Assembly: GCF_001039355.2 (NCBI RefSeq)
Contig: NW_019774402.1
Coordinates: 1,098,431-1,162,430 of the forward strand
Direction: 5' to 3'
Source of the DNA: Lingula anatina
Taxonomy: Eukaryota; Brachiopoda; Lingulata; Lingulida; Lingulidae
Length of the DNA: 64,000 nt
The notes beneath the pieces were generated by a model that was not told the DNA's origin, made no database searches, and worked only from the letters and a program-made list of their open reading frames with translations. Of the stretch, positions 58,236 to 64,000 are shown one piece after another (the stretch's first letter is position 1; every line of letters starts with the position of its first letter). The position numbers and the translations under genes were made by a program.

Positions 58236-58382
58236 CAATCTTTGTTGCTGCAACAACAGCTGCTGCTGCTGTTGTACAGTAAGAAAGTTCTGTTGTTGTT
58301 GTGTAAACGGATTCTGTTGTGCAACAGTCCTGTGCACAACACAACTTAACAGCAACAGGAGGGAGAGTTTCATCTGACCCAT
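27561..58382 (-). CDS. Giant secreted multi-TIL-domain matrix/inhibitor protein (36 exons)
   Basis: Joining the exons listed separately gives one frame of about 3,090 residues, counting the cut exon at full length and the duplicated 1.6 kb once. Order: signal peptide plus polyGln; six-Cys chitin-binding-like domain; two Gln/Asn linkers; about 28 trypsin-inhibitor-like (TIL, ten Cys) domains, one per exon; a 419-codon Asn/Gln/Gly exon; two more TIL domains; a divergent six-Cys C-terminus. All internal exons start and end in phase 1. TIL domains are five-disulphide folds known from Ascaris-type serine protease inhibitors and from mucin, zonadhesin and von Willebrand-type proteins. The product should be extracellular. 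Mucus, cuticle or adhesive matrix, or multi-headed inhibitor, are the likely roles (inference). A stop in exon 13 and the assembly faults leave the exact length open; the locus might also be several genes. Confidence 0.75.
28803..28997 (-). CDS. Duplicate copy of exon 35
   Basis: Same sequence as 30404-30598, in the duplicated 1,600 bp. Counts once if the duplication is artefactual. Confidence 0.6.
29634..29945 (-). CDS. Duplicate copy of exon 34
   Basis: Same sequence as 31235-31546, inside the 1,600-bp exact duplication next to N 30193. Probably an assembly artefact rather than a second exon. Confidence 0.6.
30193..30193. other. Single N between the two identical 1,600-bp copies
   Basis: Placeholder gap. 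The sequence to its left equals the end of copy 2 and the sequence to its right equals the start of copy 1, as when two overlapping contigs are abutted instead of merged. Confidence 0.85.
30404..30598 (-). CDS. TIL gene exon 35: TIL domain, P1 Lys
   Basis: 65 codons, ten Cys (CPGNQEYKTCASACDKTC...), loop CVKNC. A GTATGA donor in phase 1 joins it to exon 36. Without splicing the frame runs on to a stop near 30375, so this could also be an alternative last exon. Also at 28803-28997. Confidence 0.82.
31235..31546 (-). CDS. TIL gene exon 34: TIL domain plus Gln run
   Basis: 104 codons, ten Cys (CPAGQMYDSCATNCHKTC...), then a linker with a run of eight Gln. Also present at 29634-29945 in the duplicated segment. 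Confidence 0.87.
31982..33238 (-). CDS. TIL gene exon 33: Asn/Gln/Gly repeat region
   Basis: 419 codons, phase 1-1, no Cys apart from junction effects. It is built of NNQGFN/NTNQGFNNQG units, interspersed with four TSGSTGVIQ-type motifs (TSGSSGVIQ, TSGSTGVIQ, TSGSTGIIQ, TSGSTGVPQ), pointing to a long higher-order repeat. Asn and Gln dominate. Such prion-like composition is unusual for a secreted protein; flexible or self-associating fibres are plausible. Acceptor TTTTCAG before 33238, donor GTAAGT after 31982. Confidence 0.88.
33741..33770. repeat. (ATT)n microsatellite
   Basis: About ten ATT units in the intron between exons 33 and 32. Confidence 0.9.
33899..34111 (-). CDS. TIL gene exon 32: TIL domain with Ser/Gln tail
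   Basis: 71 codons, ten Cys (CSNGQYYTLCASSCPPTC...), followed by YSQTSQTNSQSSSST. It was not visible as a long open frame but has good borders and phase 1-1. Confidence 0.83.
34401..34604 (-). CDS. TIL gene exon 31: TIL domain
   Basis: 68 codons, ten Cys (CSGGQVYSTCSSGCTRTC...), loop CQPRC. The real frame differs from the longer overlapping open frame here; the Cys pattern decides. Confidence 0.85.
34969..35178 (-). CDS. TIL gene exon 30: TIL domain type B
   Basis: 70 codons, ten Cys, third near-identical type B copy. Donor GTAAGC leaves C, not A, at the junction. Confidence 0.9.
35690..35944 (-). CDS. TIL gene exon 29: TIL domain type A
   Basis: 85 codons, ten Cys, loop CNLAC, ACPADKP variant; linker ends GGVSGASTQ. 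Confidence 0.9.
36279..36533 (-). CDS. TIL gene exon 28: TIL domain type A
   Basis: 85 codons, ten Cys, loop CNLAC. Donor GTAGGC is weaker than in the sister exons. Confidence 0.87.
36623..36695 (-). pseudogene. Relic TIL exon in intron 27
   Basis: Retains AACATTGGCAATTATGCTAG and GTTTTATCCG at the spacing of live type A exons. Similar relics share TATGCTAGTATGTTTTAC at about 37150-37232, 37846-37915 and 38403-38481. No open frame. Confidence 0.55.
36832..37059 (-). CDS. TIL gene exon 27: TIL domain type A
   Basis: 76 codons, ten Cys, loop CNLAC; closest sister of exon 26, with a duplication unit of about 685 bp. Confidence 0.9.
37516..37743 (-). CDS. TIL gene exon 26: TIL domain type A
   Basis: 76 codons, ten Cys, loop CNLAC, short linker. 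Exon and flanking introns are almost identical to those of exon 27, a recent duplication. Confidence 0.9.
38223..38343 (-). CDS. TIL gene exon 25: TIL domain type A, 5' half missing at N
   Basis: Encodes only the C-terminal half (GCACPSDNPYWHNNQ... to GGVSTQ) with donor GTATGT. The first half is lost at the N in 38344. Expected full length is 228 nt, by comparison with exons 24, 26 and 27. Confidence 0.85.
38344..38344. other. Single N, mis-join inside a TIL exon
   Basis: Exon sequence stops at 38343, and from 38345 the sequence is intron that closely matches 38755-38795 (AAAAGCGAATAACCTCAGAC). Half an exon is therefore missing here. Confidence 0.85.
38509..38736 (-). CDS. TIL gene exon 24: TIL domain type A, P1 Arg
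   Basis: 76 codons (short linker GASGVSTQ), ten Cys, loop CTRQC. Confidence 0.9.
38985..39194 (-). CDS. TIL gene exon 23: TIL domain type B
   Basis: 70 codons, ten Cys; nearly the same nucleotide sequence as exons 14 and 30. Donor GTGAGT. Confidence 0.9.
39365..39589 (-). CDS. TIL gene exon 22: TIL domain type C
   Basis: 75 codons, ten Cys (CSGGQIYSNCASQCPNTCFELRRTC...), the only copy of its type in the locus. It sits between the type A block (exons 15-21) and the type B exon 23. Confidence 0.88.
39741..39902. mobile_element. 162-bp hAT-like MITE, exact 8-bp target duplication
   Basis: The termini CATGGGCGTCCGCAG and, inverted, CATGGGCGTCAGCAG bound the element. GAAATTGC is present on both sides (39733-39740 and 39903-39910). 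Runs of G/C (about 18 and 14) with TGAC/GTCA motifs lie inside. The 8-bp duplication fits hAT-type non-autonomous elements. Confidence 0.85.
39939..40021. repeat. Imperfect inverted repeat with embedded direct repeat
   Basis: ATGAAATGATAGGGAATAT (from 39944) is mirrored by ATATTCCCTATAATTTCAT (near 39999-40017). CAGTTTAAGACTAAGTACTG occurs at 39911 and again at 39977. Hairpin-forming, probably a mobile-element remnant, next to the MITE at 39741. Confidence 0.5.
40636..40890 (-). CDS. TIL gene exon 21: TIL domain type A, P1 Arg
   Basis: 85 codons, ten Cys, loop CNRAC, ACPADKP rather than ACPSDKP. Confidence 0.9.
41045..41299 (-). CDS. TIL gene exon 20: TIL domain type A, P1 Arg
   Basis: 85 codons, ten Cys, loop CNRAC. 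Confidence 0.9.
41748..42002 (-). CDS. TIL gene exon 19: TIL domain type A
   Basis: 85 codons, ten Cys, loop CNLAC; QIYQQC instead of QTYQQC. Confidence 0.9.
42171..42250 (-). pseudogene. Relic TIL exon in intron 18
   Basis: GCACTAGCAAAGGAGGTGCA followed by AGCATTGGTTATTATTTCAA matches the Ala-Gly-Ala to Asn-Asn-Gln part of type A exons, without a frame. Comparable relics: 43156-43230, 43772-43845, 44546-44636. Confidence 0.55.
42268..42294. repeat. Poly(A) run in an intron
   Basis: Run of about 26 A on the + strand in the intron between exons 19 and 18; no element attached that I can recognise. Confidence 0.85.
42559..42813 (-). CDS. TIL gene exon 18: TIL domain type A
   Basis: 85 codons, ten Cys, loop CNLAC, GLPC before the loop where the others have GVPC. 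Confidence 0.9.
42990..43157. mobile_element. 168-bp MITE with CAGG-type termini
   Basis: The ends CAGGTGCAGATAGAG (42990) and, inverted, CAGGGGCGGATCGAG (ending 43157) match at 12 of 15 positions. CACTA flanks both sides (42985-42989, 43158-43162), an exact 5-bp duplication. It interrupts a relic TIL exon in the intron between exons 18 and 17. Confidence 0.65.
43351..43605 (-). CDS. TIL gene exon 17: TIL domain type A
   Basis: 85 codons, ten Cys, loop CNLAC, with RTGCAC in place of RAGCAC. Confidence 0.9.
44115..44369 (-). CDS. TIL gene exon 16: TIL domain type A
   Basis: 85 codons, ten Cys, loop CNLAC. Linker reads GARDVSNTGG where most copies have GASGVSNTGG. Confidence 0.9.
44915..45169 (-). 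CDS. TIL gene exon 15: TIL domain type A
   Basis: 85 codons, ten Cys, loop CTLPC as in exon 9. Confidence 0.9.
45439..45648 (-). CDS. TIL gene exon 14: TIL domain type B
   Basis: 70 codons, ten Cys, type B sequence (CSGGQTFTQCLSKCDVKTC...), loop CNNFAPC. Nearly identical to exons 23 and 30. Confidence 0.9.
46047..46301 (-). CDS. TIL gene exon 13: TIL domain type A with terminal in-frame stop
   Basis: 255 nt like its sisters, ten Cys, loop CNLAC. Where sisters read ACC-CAG-T before the donor, this copy reads GTT-TAG-T (TAG at 46048-46050). Either translation ends here, a weaker upstream donor (A|GTGTTT, exon end 46062) is used, the exon is skipped (harmless, being symmetric), or the base is a sequencing error. 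Confidence 0.8.
46491..46583 (-). pseudogene. Relic TIL exon in intron 12
   Basis: CACATTGGTTATTTTGACAG and AGCTTTATCAGTTAA correspond to live CATTGGTTATTATGCCAATA and GGTTTATCAGATGG. The frame is destroyed. It closely resembles the relic at 47530-47613. Confidence 0.55.
46601..46855 (-). CDS. TIL gene exon 12: TIL domain type A
   Basis: 85 codons, ten Cys, loop CNLAC. Donor GTATAT, as in exon 10, and a similar linker (SGSSGASNTGG), so exons 10 and 12 are close sisters. Confidence 0.9.
47102..47356 (-). CDS. TIL gene exon 11: TIL domain type A, P1 Arg
   Basis: 85 codons, ten Cys, loop CNRAC, so a trypsin-like enzyme would be the expected target if inhibitory. Donor GTAAGT. Confidence 0.9.
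47530..47613 (-). pseudogene. Relic TIL exon in intron 10
   Basis: GCACATTGGTTATTATGTCA then AAGCTTTATCAATTAA. It sits immediately beside live exon 10, as the sister relic does beside live exon 12, showing the duplication unit was live exon plus relic. Confidence 0.6.
47633..47887 (-). CDS. TIL gene exon 10: TIL domain type A
   Basis: 85 codons, ten Cys, loop CNLAC (P1 Leu), Ser/Gly/Ala-rich linker ending GGVSGGSTQ. Donor GTATAT. Confidence 0.9.
48419..48604 (-). pseudogene. Relic type A TIL exon in intron 9
   Basis: Aligned by eye with live type A exons, the segment keeps the ATACATTGGTTGTCATGG (live: AACATTGGTTATTATGCC), TTATCAGTGGGAGTACATA and CTGACCTCCAGCGCAAACT landmarks in the right order and spacing, but the frame and Cys codons are lost. 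Confidence 0.6.
48845..49090 (-). CDS. TIL gene exon 9: TIL domain type A
   Basis: 82 codons. First of the amplified type A modules (CTGGQTYQQCASQCSSTC...). Loop CTLPC: P1 Leu, but Pro at P1'. Reading upstream through the acceptor gives a signal-peptide-like frame (see findings). Confidence 0.87.
50386..50583 (-). CDS. TIL gene exon 8: TIL domain
   Basis: 66 codons, ten Cys (CSGGQIYTQCGSACTATC...), loop CTQSC. Not in the amplified group. Confidence 0.85.
51160..51366 (-). CDS. TIL gene exon 7: TIL domain
   Basis: 69 codons, ten Cys (CSGGQVFTRCGSACIRTC...), loop CTGQC. Donor GTAAGC in phase 1. Confidence 0.85.
52436..52639 (-). CDS. TIL gene exon 6: TIL domain
   Basis: 68 codons, ten Cys, CTQQC at the presumed inhibitory loop (P1 Gln by alignment), Gly/Val/Ser linker. 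Phase 1-1. Confidence 0.85.
53122..53349 (-). CDS. TIL gene exon 5: TIL domain
   Basis: 76 codons, ten Cys (TCSGGQIYTTC...CISQC) plus a Gly/Asn linker. Donor GTAAGT. Founder-like sequence rather than the amplified type A. Confidence 0.85.
53518..53577 (-). CDS. TIL gene exon 4: short linker
   Basis: 20 codons (GIGQQGQIYNANGQLISGSQ), phase 1-1, with good borders (TTTTAG acceptor, GTAAGA donor). Too short for a domain. Confidence 0.65.
53832..53930 (-). CDS. TIL gene exon 3: Gln/Asn linker
   Basis: 33 codons, phase 1-1, containing NQLNQNQFNQNQFGQNQ. No Cys. It foreshadows the large Asn/Gln exon further downstream. Confidence 0.7.
54286..54516 (-). CDS. TIL gene exon 2: six-Cys chitin-binding-like domain
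   Basis: 77 codons, phase 1-1. Six Cys spaced C-x13-C-x4-C-x13-C-x22-C-x10-C, with HCIFYKC and an AMSCARGTGVPDE segment. This resembles the peritrophin/CBM14 chitin-binding fold (C...C-x4-6-C...SCP-G-T), although the fifth and sixth Cys spacings are long. Chitin or mucin-glycan binding is inference. Confidence 0.6.
54517..58162 (-). other. Long first intron of the giant TIL gene
   Basis: 3.6 kb without recognisable exons. It contains a TATTA-type pentanucleotide array (about 56596-56661) and a C-run/(AC)n tract near 55888-55922. Open frames such as 56119-56331 show no family features. Confidence 0.55.
56596..56661. repeat. (ATTAT)n pentanucleotide array
   Basis: Roughly 13 copies of a TATTA/ATTAT unit inside intron 1 of the TIL gene. 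Confidence 0.9.
58163..58382 (-). CDS. TIL gene exon 1: signal peptide and polyGln
   Basis: 73 codons plus one base. MKLSLLLLLSCVVHRTVAQ is a textbook signal peptide with likely cleavage after VA. It is followed by a Gln-rich tract with runs of up to 13 Gln encoded by mixed CAA/CAG. Donor GTAAGA follows CCA-G. The Gln runs are probably length-variable between individuals. Confidence 0.8.
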
Positions 58383-58420
58383 CGTGGTTACTGAAATGTT
58401 CTTCTGTAAAATGTTTCTCT

Positions 58421-58426
58421 TTTATA
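58421..58426 (-). promoter_or_regulatory. TATA box of giant TIL gene
   Basis: The minus strand reads CACTATAAAAGAG about 40 bases before the start codon at 58382. This is a good TATA box and predicts a very short 5' UTR. It supports 58382 as the true first exon. Confidence 0.55.
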
Positions 58427-61077
58427 GTGCTGGCTGGCGCCCGGTATTTCTAATTAAGGGGGTATGGCAGGGCAACAGCTCTTTATTATTTTCTTTGTAG
58501 AAAATATGCCGTTGACATTTTCTACTTATATTAAGATCTGATATTGAAATCGGTCATGAAATCATTAAGGATTTAGCTGTGTTTTACCCTCTCATGCCTC
58601 AAGAGACAACCAACCAATGCATCCATCAAGACAGGACTGTCTCTGTAGGAGCTGAAATATGGCGTGTCAGGAGAAGATGATCGTTACAATTACTGTAATT
58701 GAGAGTCAAATATCTCTCCATCAATTCTTTTCTCTCACAGAAAGTTAAGGAAGTGAATCCGTGATGATATCACGTTTAAGAGCGTTTTTCTCTTACTTTA
58801 CGTTTTTAATGCAGTTCATAATTTTGCAAAACTAAAAAGTGAATAATCCAATTTAAAGATGCCCTGATGTACCGTATATTAAAAACAATATATATAGCCT
58901 CGCGCTCTGGCTTTGACAGCGAATTGAAGTTGTGAAAAAAGGCGAGATGTTAGTGTTGGAGTTAAGATAAAGTGCTAAATAGCAGTGGTGACCATTTTAT
59001 ATTAACTTTTATTTTATGCTCATACAGATTTTAAAAACCCAGATATTTAAACATTTTCATCAACTTGCACCACAACAAGTTATATAAAGTATGGCAGTTT
59101 ACATAGGACTGACACTATCACGCGTGTCTGATTACGGTGCTTTGAGTCCCGATCAGGTATACAATTACCGTATTACGGACGAGATAGAATCAGCCGGTGT
59201 CAGGCACTCTGAAATTATAAGGTCTCATCGTCAGTTGATTTGCTTTACGAAACACGTATGACCTCCACAACCTTTATGTTCAACTAGCTTAACAAACGAA
59301 ACAAGTTGAAAGTGCTATACGAGTGTATTAGATGAGCAGCTGTTCACCATTTAGAATGCCCTCTAGAATTTAAAACCCTACACAATTTTTATTGTGCCTC
59401 AACCCTTTTTTCTCTTTTTCCAGAATTATAAAAAATTGGAATATTTCGAAGTCATGTAGTATTAATCATAACAATTGGAAAATGCCCCAAAGGCAGATTG
59501 CAGTAGCTGTAGGAATTTATATCACGAAACACGATGCTTTTTCCTTTAGAGAATTAAAAAATATTTCCTTTTTCTCTAGTTCTATGTTCAAACTTTAGAA
59601 AAAAAATGGATGCACAGGCACATTAAAATTTATTTATTTATTTATTTTATTTATTTATTTATTTATTATTATTATTTTTTATTTATTTATTTTGGGGCGG
59701 GGGGGGGGGCATTTTTTTACTTTTGTATTTGATTTGTAATGAAAATTATATTTTCCATGCAGTTTTCTGTAGAAATAAGTGAAGACTCGGACACTGGCTG
59801 TGAGAAATAATTACACTTTTATCAGTTGACTTCGTGAGAAAGAAAAAAAAGGAAAGCATTTGAATAAATTGTTCTATAATTGCGGTAATTGAAAGGTCCT
59901 AATTCATTTGTTATATACCACTAATACCACCGTCTGCCTTTTAAGTATATGTCGACTGTGCCGTTATGACACGGTCGGTTGGGAGGAGAAAAGAAGGGGA
60001 CAGTCCTTTAATAACATACATACATCATAGAATATAAATAATACCTGTCGTGGACACCTTTACGTGAGCACCTTGCTAGGACGCAAGGTGGTGGAAATTT
60101 TTCCCGGCGAGCGTAAAATATATTATTTTTCTTACAATAAAAAAGAAACAAATACTGGAATTAGCTCTTTGACATTACTGCTTTTGAAAGTGTCAATTTT
60201 CTCTATTTTATAATTTTATACACATTTTAATCAAAGTAGTACCCAATTTTATTGAGAGTATAATGAAATATAGCCATTCAGATTTGTATCGCGTATAATG
60301 TTAGTGTTACAGTTACTTTTCATCCATCCCACTGCTTAAATATAACCTTATCATAAATCAAGAATATTTTTCTCACATTTTAAACATTATACTGAAACAA
60401 ACATTCTACTTTAAAAACTAAAACGATACTTTTTTATTGCTCAGATAGTAATTGTGGTTGAAACGAGGGTAATATTTGATTTCACATATTTTGGTACCTG
60501 TCTCTGATCGCGCGAGTGCATCCACAAGGCTTAATTGCAAGACCGTGCGATTAGCTTAATATTTCTGTGTGAAAGAGAGTTCTTAAAGTCCTACTGAAAA
60601 TCATGAGAAAAAAACAGTTAACATGCAGAATAATTACGCTTTGGATCAAGCCTGACTTAAAAACTTTTAACGTCTTGAACAACACGGCATCGGAAGGAAT
60701 CTCTGTCCTAGACATTTTTATGTAGAACCATCTTTATATGTCCATTGATAGGTTTGCTAATTAAGATCTCAACCCCTATTATACTTCTTTCGATAACTGG
60801 TGCCATTAAGATGCCATTGTATCCTGACCGTGCAATTAAAGGCCCATACATGCGCTAGATACGTTAGAAGAAGGGAATATATATCTGAAAGTAGTTTTTA
60901 AACAATTCTGAGTGTCAGTTTGACATTATAATAATATAACTGCTATATAAAGAGCCTATAGTTAGGTCATATATCAAAATGGTGATTGTGAGACTCGCGG
61001 GAAAAAAACTAGAAAATAACTCGTCATTTTTTTAGTGATTTGAGCAGGCAAATTAGGTAAGATACTGCTTCAGTATC

Positions 61078-61079
<2 letters not shown>

Positions 61080-61114
<35 letters not shown>
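61080..61114. repeat. (AC)n microsatellite
   Basis: About 17 AC units in the intergenic region. Confidence 0.9.
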
Positions 61115-61116
<2 letters not shown>

Positions 61117-62257
61117 CTGTTTGGTATGTACAACTGTTCTGTATAGATTGGGAAAACTTAGTTCAAATTCTAAAAGTTTTATTATCATTATTGTCTAACA
61201 ACGGGGAAACCATAATTATGTTTATCAAAAATAACATAATTGCTATGAATAGGCTCTTGAATTAGTAAGCTGGTGTCAGAAAACAAACGGTTTAAAAGCA
61301 TTAAAATCTAAAAGCTGGTTATGCTAGGCCTACATCATTTCATACTATAACTTCATACTATAACTTCCAAGACAGCTTGCTTTACAACTACACGCTGATA
61401 TTTTTTTAATTTTTTGAAATCTTCTTTTGGCCACAGACAATCGAAAACTGCCGAAAATAATCTGTAACTTGCGTTATGCAACGTGGAACGCAGTCAAATT
61501 CACATAGAGTTCGTAGAGTCACGAATCAATGATAGGTTTATTCTTTACAATATCAGGGTGGATATTATTTAGTCAACCAGATGTATATTTAAATGTTTAT
61601 TTTTATCCCAAAAATAACATGTCGGGGATATTTGATACATAAAAAAATTAATGCGTTTTTCAAAGGTATCCAAATTTTGTTTTTCATTCTAGACATCACA
61701 ATAAGAAACGGTGCTATTTACTTTGTCACACATATTTTCGCTCATTCTCAATGTTTTGGATTATCGCGTAGACTTTACTGGGTTGTTGAATCGTGCTTTC
61801 GAGACCGCTATTGGATTACCGACGAACCAAACCTAAGTTTGAGAGCCAAACGGTTAAAAAAGAAAATCTACAAGAACAATCAAAATTCTATTCCCCTCAC
61901 CAAGGTGACTCAATCTGAAAAGTGAAGATTCTTTTATGACGCACTACATTATTTCATCTTATACCATAAACAGATAAATATATCGTTTTTTTACATTCCC
62001 ACGTTTTAATTCAGGTAATAAAACAATCATACTACTTTTATTAGCAGCTAGCTGTTTACACTCCCTTTACACAACAATTTCTCTATACTACATATTAGAG
62101 TTCTGCCACTATGTAAGGGACCGCGGGGAACAGTGAATGGATGATGTATTTCAAATGTTATAATGATATAGACCTACAGATACACATACTAAAAGTTATT
62201 AGAGATATTAGAGATGCACCTGTCTCAACTATTGCAATTGCGTGCTTCTGCGTTGTC

Positions 62258-62560
62258 ACCTCCGCCAAGGAAGTTATGCTTTCATCTCCGTTCGTCCGTA
62301 TGTTTGCCCGTTTGTTGACACCAGCCTAACTCAAATTATTGATGGATTTTGGTGAAATCCTCAGGAAAGGTCACAAATGGGCTAATTTGCAAGTGTTGTA
62401 TTAAAAGTTTGGTGTTGATCCGTGATCGGGTCACAATCGGGTTGCCAATTTTTAAAATAATTCTTTAATGCGAGAGAGGGCCAACGACCTTCACCTTGTA
62501 CCATAGATAGACGTGCTCTCAACTACCACAGTTTATAACTACAGGGTGCTTGGCGGAGGT
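62258..62560. repeat. Dispersed MITE-like repeat, ~300 bp
   Basis: Inverted ends CCTCCGCCAAG (62259-62269) and CTTGGCGGAGG (62549-62559). The interior (GATTTTGGTGAAATCCTCAG; TTGGCGGAGGTCTGCG at the end) has the look of a repeat family widespread in marine invertebrate genomes; that is from memory, not a search. Confidence 0.55.
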
Positions 62561-63173
62561 CTGCGCTTTCTGAGTGCTTTTCTAATTCAAAATGCAGCAG
62601 TTAGATACAGTATTTGATCGCATCTACCTGCTTTGTTAAAAAATTAGACCGGTGCTGTTCTTAAATCTGTTATAGTAGGCTATCTAGTGTCCCATAAATC
62701 AAAATATCTAATTTTGAACTGGTTAGCGAGACATTCGACTACAATAATTTTTTGTAAATAACATGGCAGTTACAAGAGGAAAACATAATTATTAACATGT
62801 GAATGTATTCTGTACACTAGATTTTAGTACTTGGTGGATTCTAGACTAGATGTATCCTTCATTCATGTAGTCTCCGAAGCGTTCTGTTTATGCGGTGTCC
62901 GTGCTCCTTCGTCGTTATTTAGTGACTAATGGTTTTCACTCTTGACATCATTTTATCTTTACTAATACCTTATTGCATATGAAATACAATAACATGAAGT
63001 CAAAAGTTAGAATGGATGTTATGCACTCCTATGTAGTGCCCGCACCCCTGGAATTCCACAATGAACATTTAGTGTGTAATCGTTGCTATAACGAAATCTA
63101 ATGGAAACACAATGTCGCGACTGTTCCGGATACAAACTCATTAGCTCACATAGATTTATACACAAAACTACTT

Positions 63174-63846
63174 TCAATAATTTGTTGGTTTCTTGCAGTC
63201 GCTATCCCTGATGCATTCACCGTTATCGCTCAGTACGGGTCTGTCTGCCGGGCACTCACAGCGGGGGACACACTGCAGTGTGCAGAACAGAGCTTCATCA
63301 CTGCAGGTCCTGGTGCAAGCAGAACCACATTCATTGAAGACTTGGCCCCCGGAACATTCTGAATTGGAAAAAAAACGTGCCCGTGGAAAATTGATATCCA
63401 ATTAAAAAAGGCATTAACTGAAAGGCGCTCACCACTTTCTCTATCAAACATAAATGTGATAACTGTTAATGAGATTTATCCATTCCCTTTTCCTGTCATA
63501 TCTCGTCTTTAATGTGTAAAATATACATGCTGAAATATACCAACTACTATATGACGTTCTAGTGACTCAAGACAGACAACACACAATTTTTGTATCTTAA
63601 GCGCTTCCTTGAACCTAAAATATTACCATCTAGGGATATATGTTTCAAATTAGATGTGTCTCTTACTTGGTATTGGGCACTGAGACTTCGTGATACACTG
63701 TCCGTTGTGGAAGACTGGTTTATCAGGTGGGCATTCACATTTTTCCACACATTGCAATGTACACGGCCTAGGAGACTCGAAGACTGTCTGGCACGTTGTC
63801 TCGCATGCAGATCCGCACCTATTGAAGACCTGTCCACCCGTGCATC
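63174..63846 (-). CDS. Second TIL gene, last two exons (partial)
   Basis: Exons 63667-63846 (60 codons, phase 1-1) and 63174-63358 (terminal, stop TGA at 63174-63176). Each encodes one ten-Cys TIL domain (CTGGQVFNRCGSACETTC... and CSGGQVFNECGSACTRTC...), both with loop CTLQC, P1 Leu by alignment. The linkers are very short, so domains are packed closely, unlike the giant gene. The gene continues beyond the window end, so total size and signal peptide are unknown. Same strand and exon phase as the giant gene, suggesting a TIL gene cluster. Confidence 0.85.
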
Positions 63847-64000
63847 CTAATTGTGATAAAAAGTATTAAGTGGCATTCATAAAGAAAATTGCCAGCTCTG
63901 TTAAATGAAAATTACAGTGGTATTAAGTTTGATATCAGTTGTTTATTCGAAGAAACTGTTATCGTACCATTTTATTACGTGCATATTGAGATTGCTACTT

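Larger units (their letters stand above)
58383..63173. other. Intergenic region between two TIL genes
   Basis: 4.8 kb upstream of the giant gene and downstream of the partial TIL gene, both on the minus strand. It contains a TTTA-rich tract (59628-59690) with a G run, an (AC)n microsatellite (61080-61114) and a dispersed repeat (62258-62560). Open frames such as 61593-61925 show no recognisable domain. Confidence 0.55.

Noticed and set aside
58146-58377. Leu- and Cys-run open frames on the + strand
   Set aside because: Antisense readings of the polyGln codons of TIL exon 1.
61593-61925. 110-codon open frame on the + strand
   Set aside because: AT-rich, no recognisable motif, no supporting promoter or splice pattern.

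Overview
The window is nuclear DNA of an animal, most likely a marine invertebrate. Genes have many introns with GT-AG borders, non-coding DNA is AT-rich, microsatellites and short DNA transposons are common, and the gene families (secreted GH1 glycosidases in tandem, TIL-domain proteins with tens of repeats, a CENPV/GFA-type protein) fit a mollusc, hemichordate, cephalochordate or echinoderm. I cannot fix the phylum from sequence alone. There are no prokaryotic features. Three single-base N positions (3977, 30193, 38344) look like contig joins rather than ambiguous bases.

Layout. (1) 0.9-23.4 kb, + strand: three tandem glycoside hydrolase family 1 genes. Each has eight coding exons with the same exon order and phases and intact catalytic glutamates. 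Copies 1 and 2 end in a hydrophobic tail; copy 3 does not. (2) 5.4-12.4 kb, between copies 1 and 2: a transposon-rich spacer with a decayed non-LTR retrotransposon on the minus strand, a 254-bp MITE with a 9-bp target duplication inside it, and a 3,152-bp PIF/Harbinger element with near-perfect long inverted termini that carries broken Myb-like and transposase genes. (3) 24.6-26.4 kb, + strand: a four-exon CENPV/GFA-domain gene. (4) 27.6-58.4 kb, minus strand: one very large gene predicted to encode a secreted protein of about 3,090 residues. In order it has a signal peptide, a polyGln stretch, a six-Cys chitin-binding-like domain, short Gln/Asn linkers, about 28 ten-Cys TIL domains (one exon each), a 419-codon Asn/Gln/Gly repeat exon, two more TIL domains and a divergent Cys-rich C-terminus. 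Every internal exon is symmetric phase 1-1, so exons can be duplicated or lost without shifting the frame, and the introns hold decayed TIL exons. (5) 58.4-63.2 kb: intergenic. (6) 63.2-63.9 kb, minus strand: the last two exons of a second TIL gene that continues beyond the window.

Function (inference). The GH1 enzymes would be secreted or surface retaining beta-glycosidases, probably digestive. The giant TIL protein has the build of a mucus, cuticle or adhesive matrix protein or a multi-headed protease inhibitor: the residue expected at the inhibitory P1 position is Leu in most modules, Arg in several and Lys in one. The CENPV-like gene is an unrelated neighbour. Assembly flaws matter here. 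28593-30192 and 30194-31793 are the same 1,600 bp on either side of an N, and one TIL exon is cut at N 38344.
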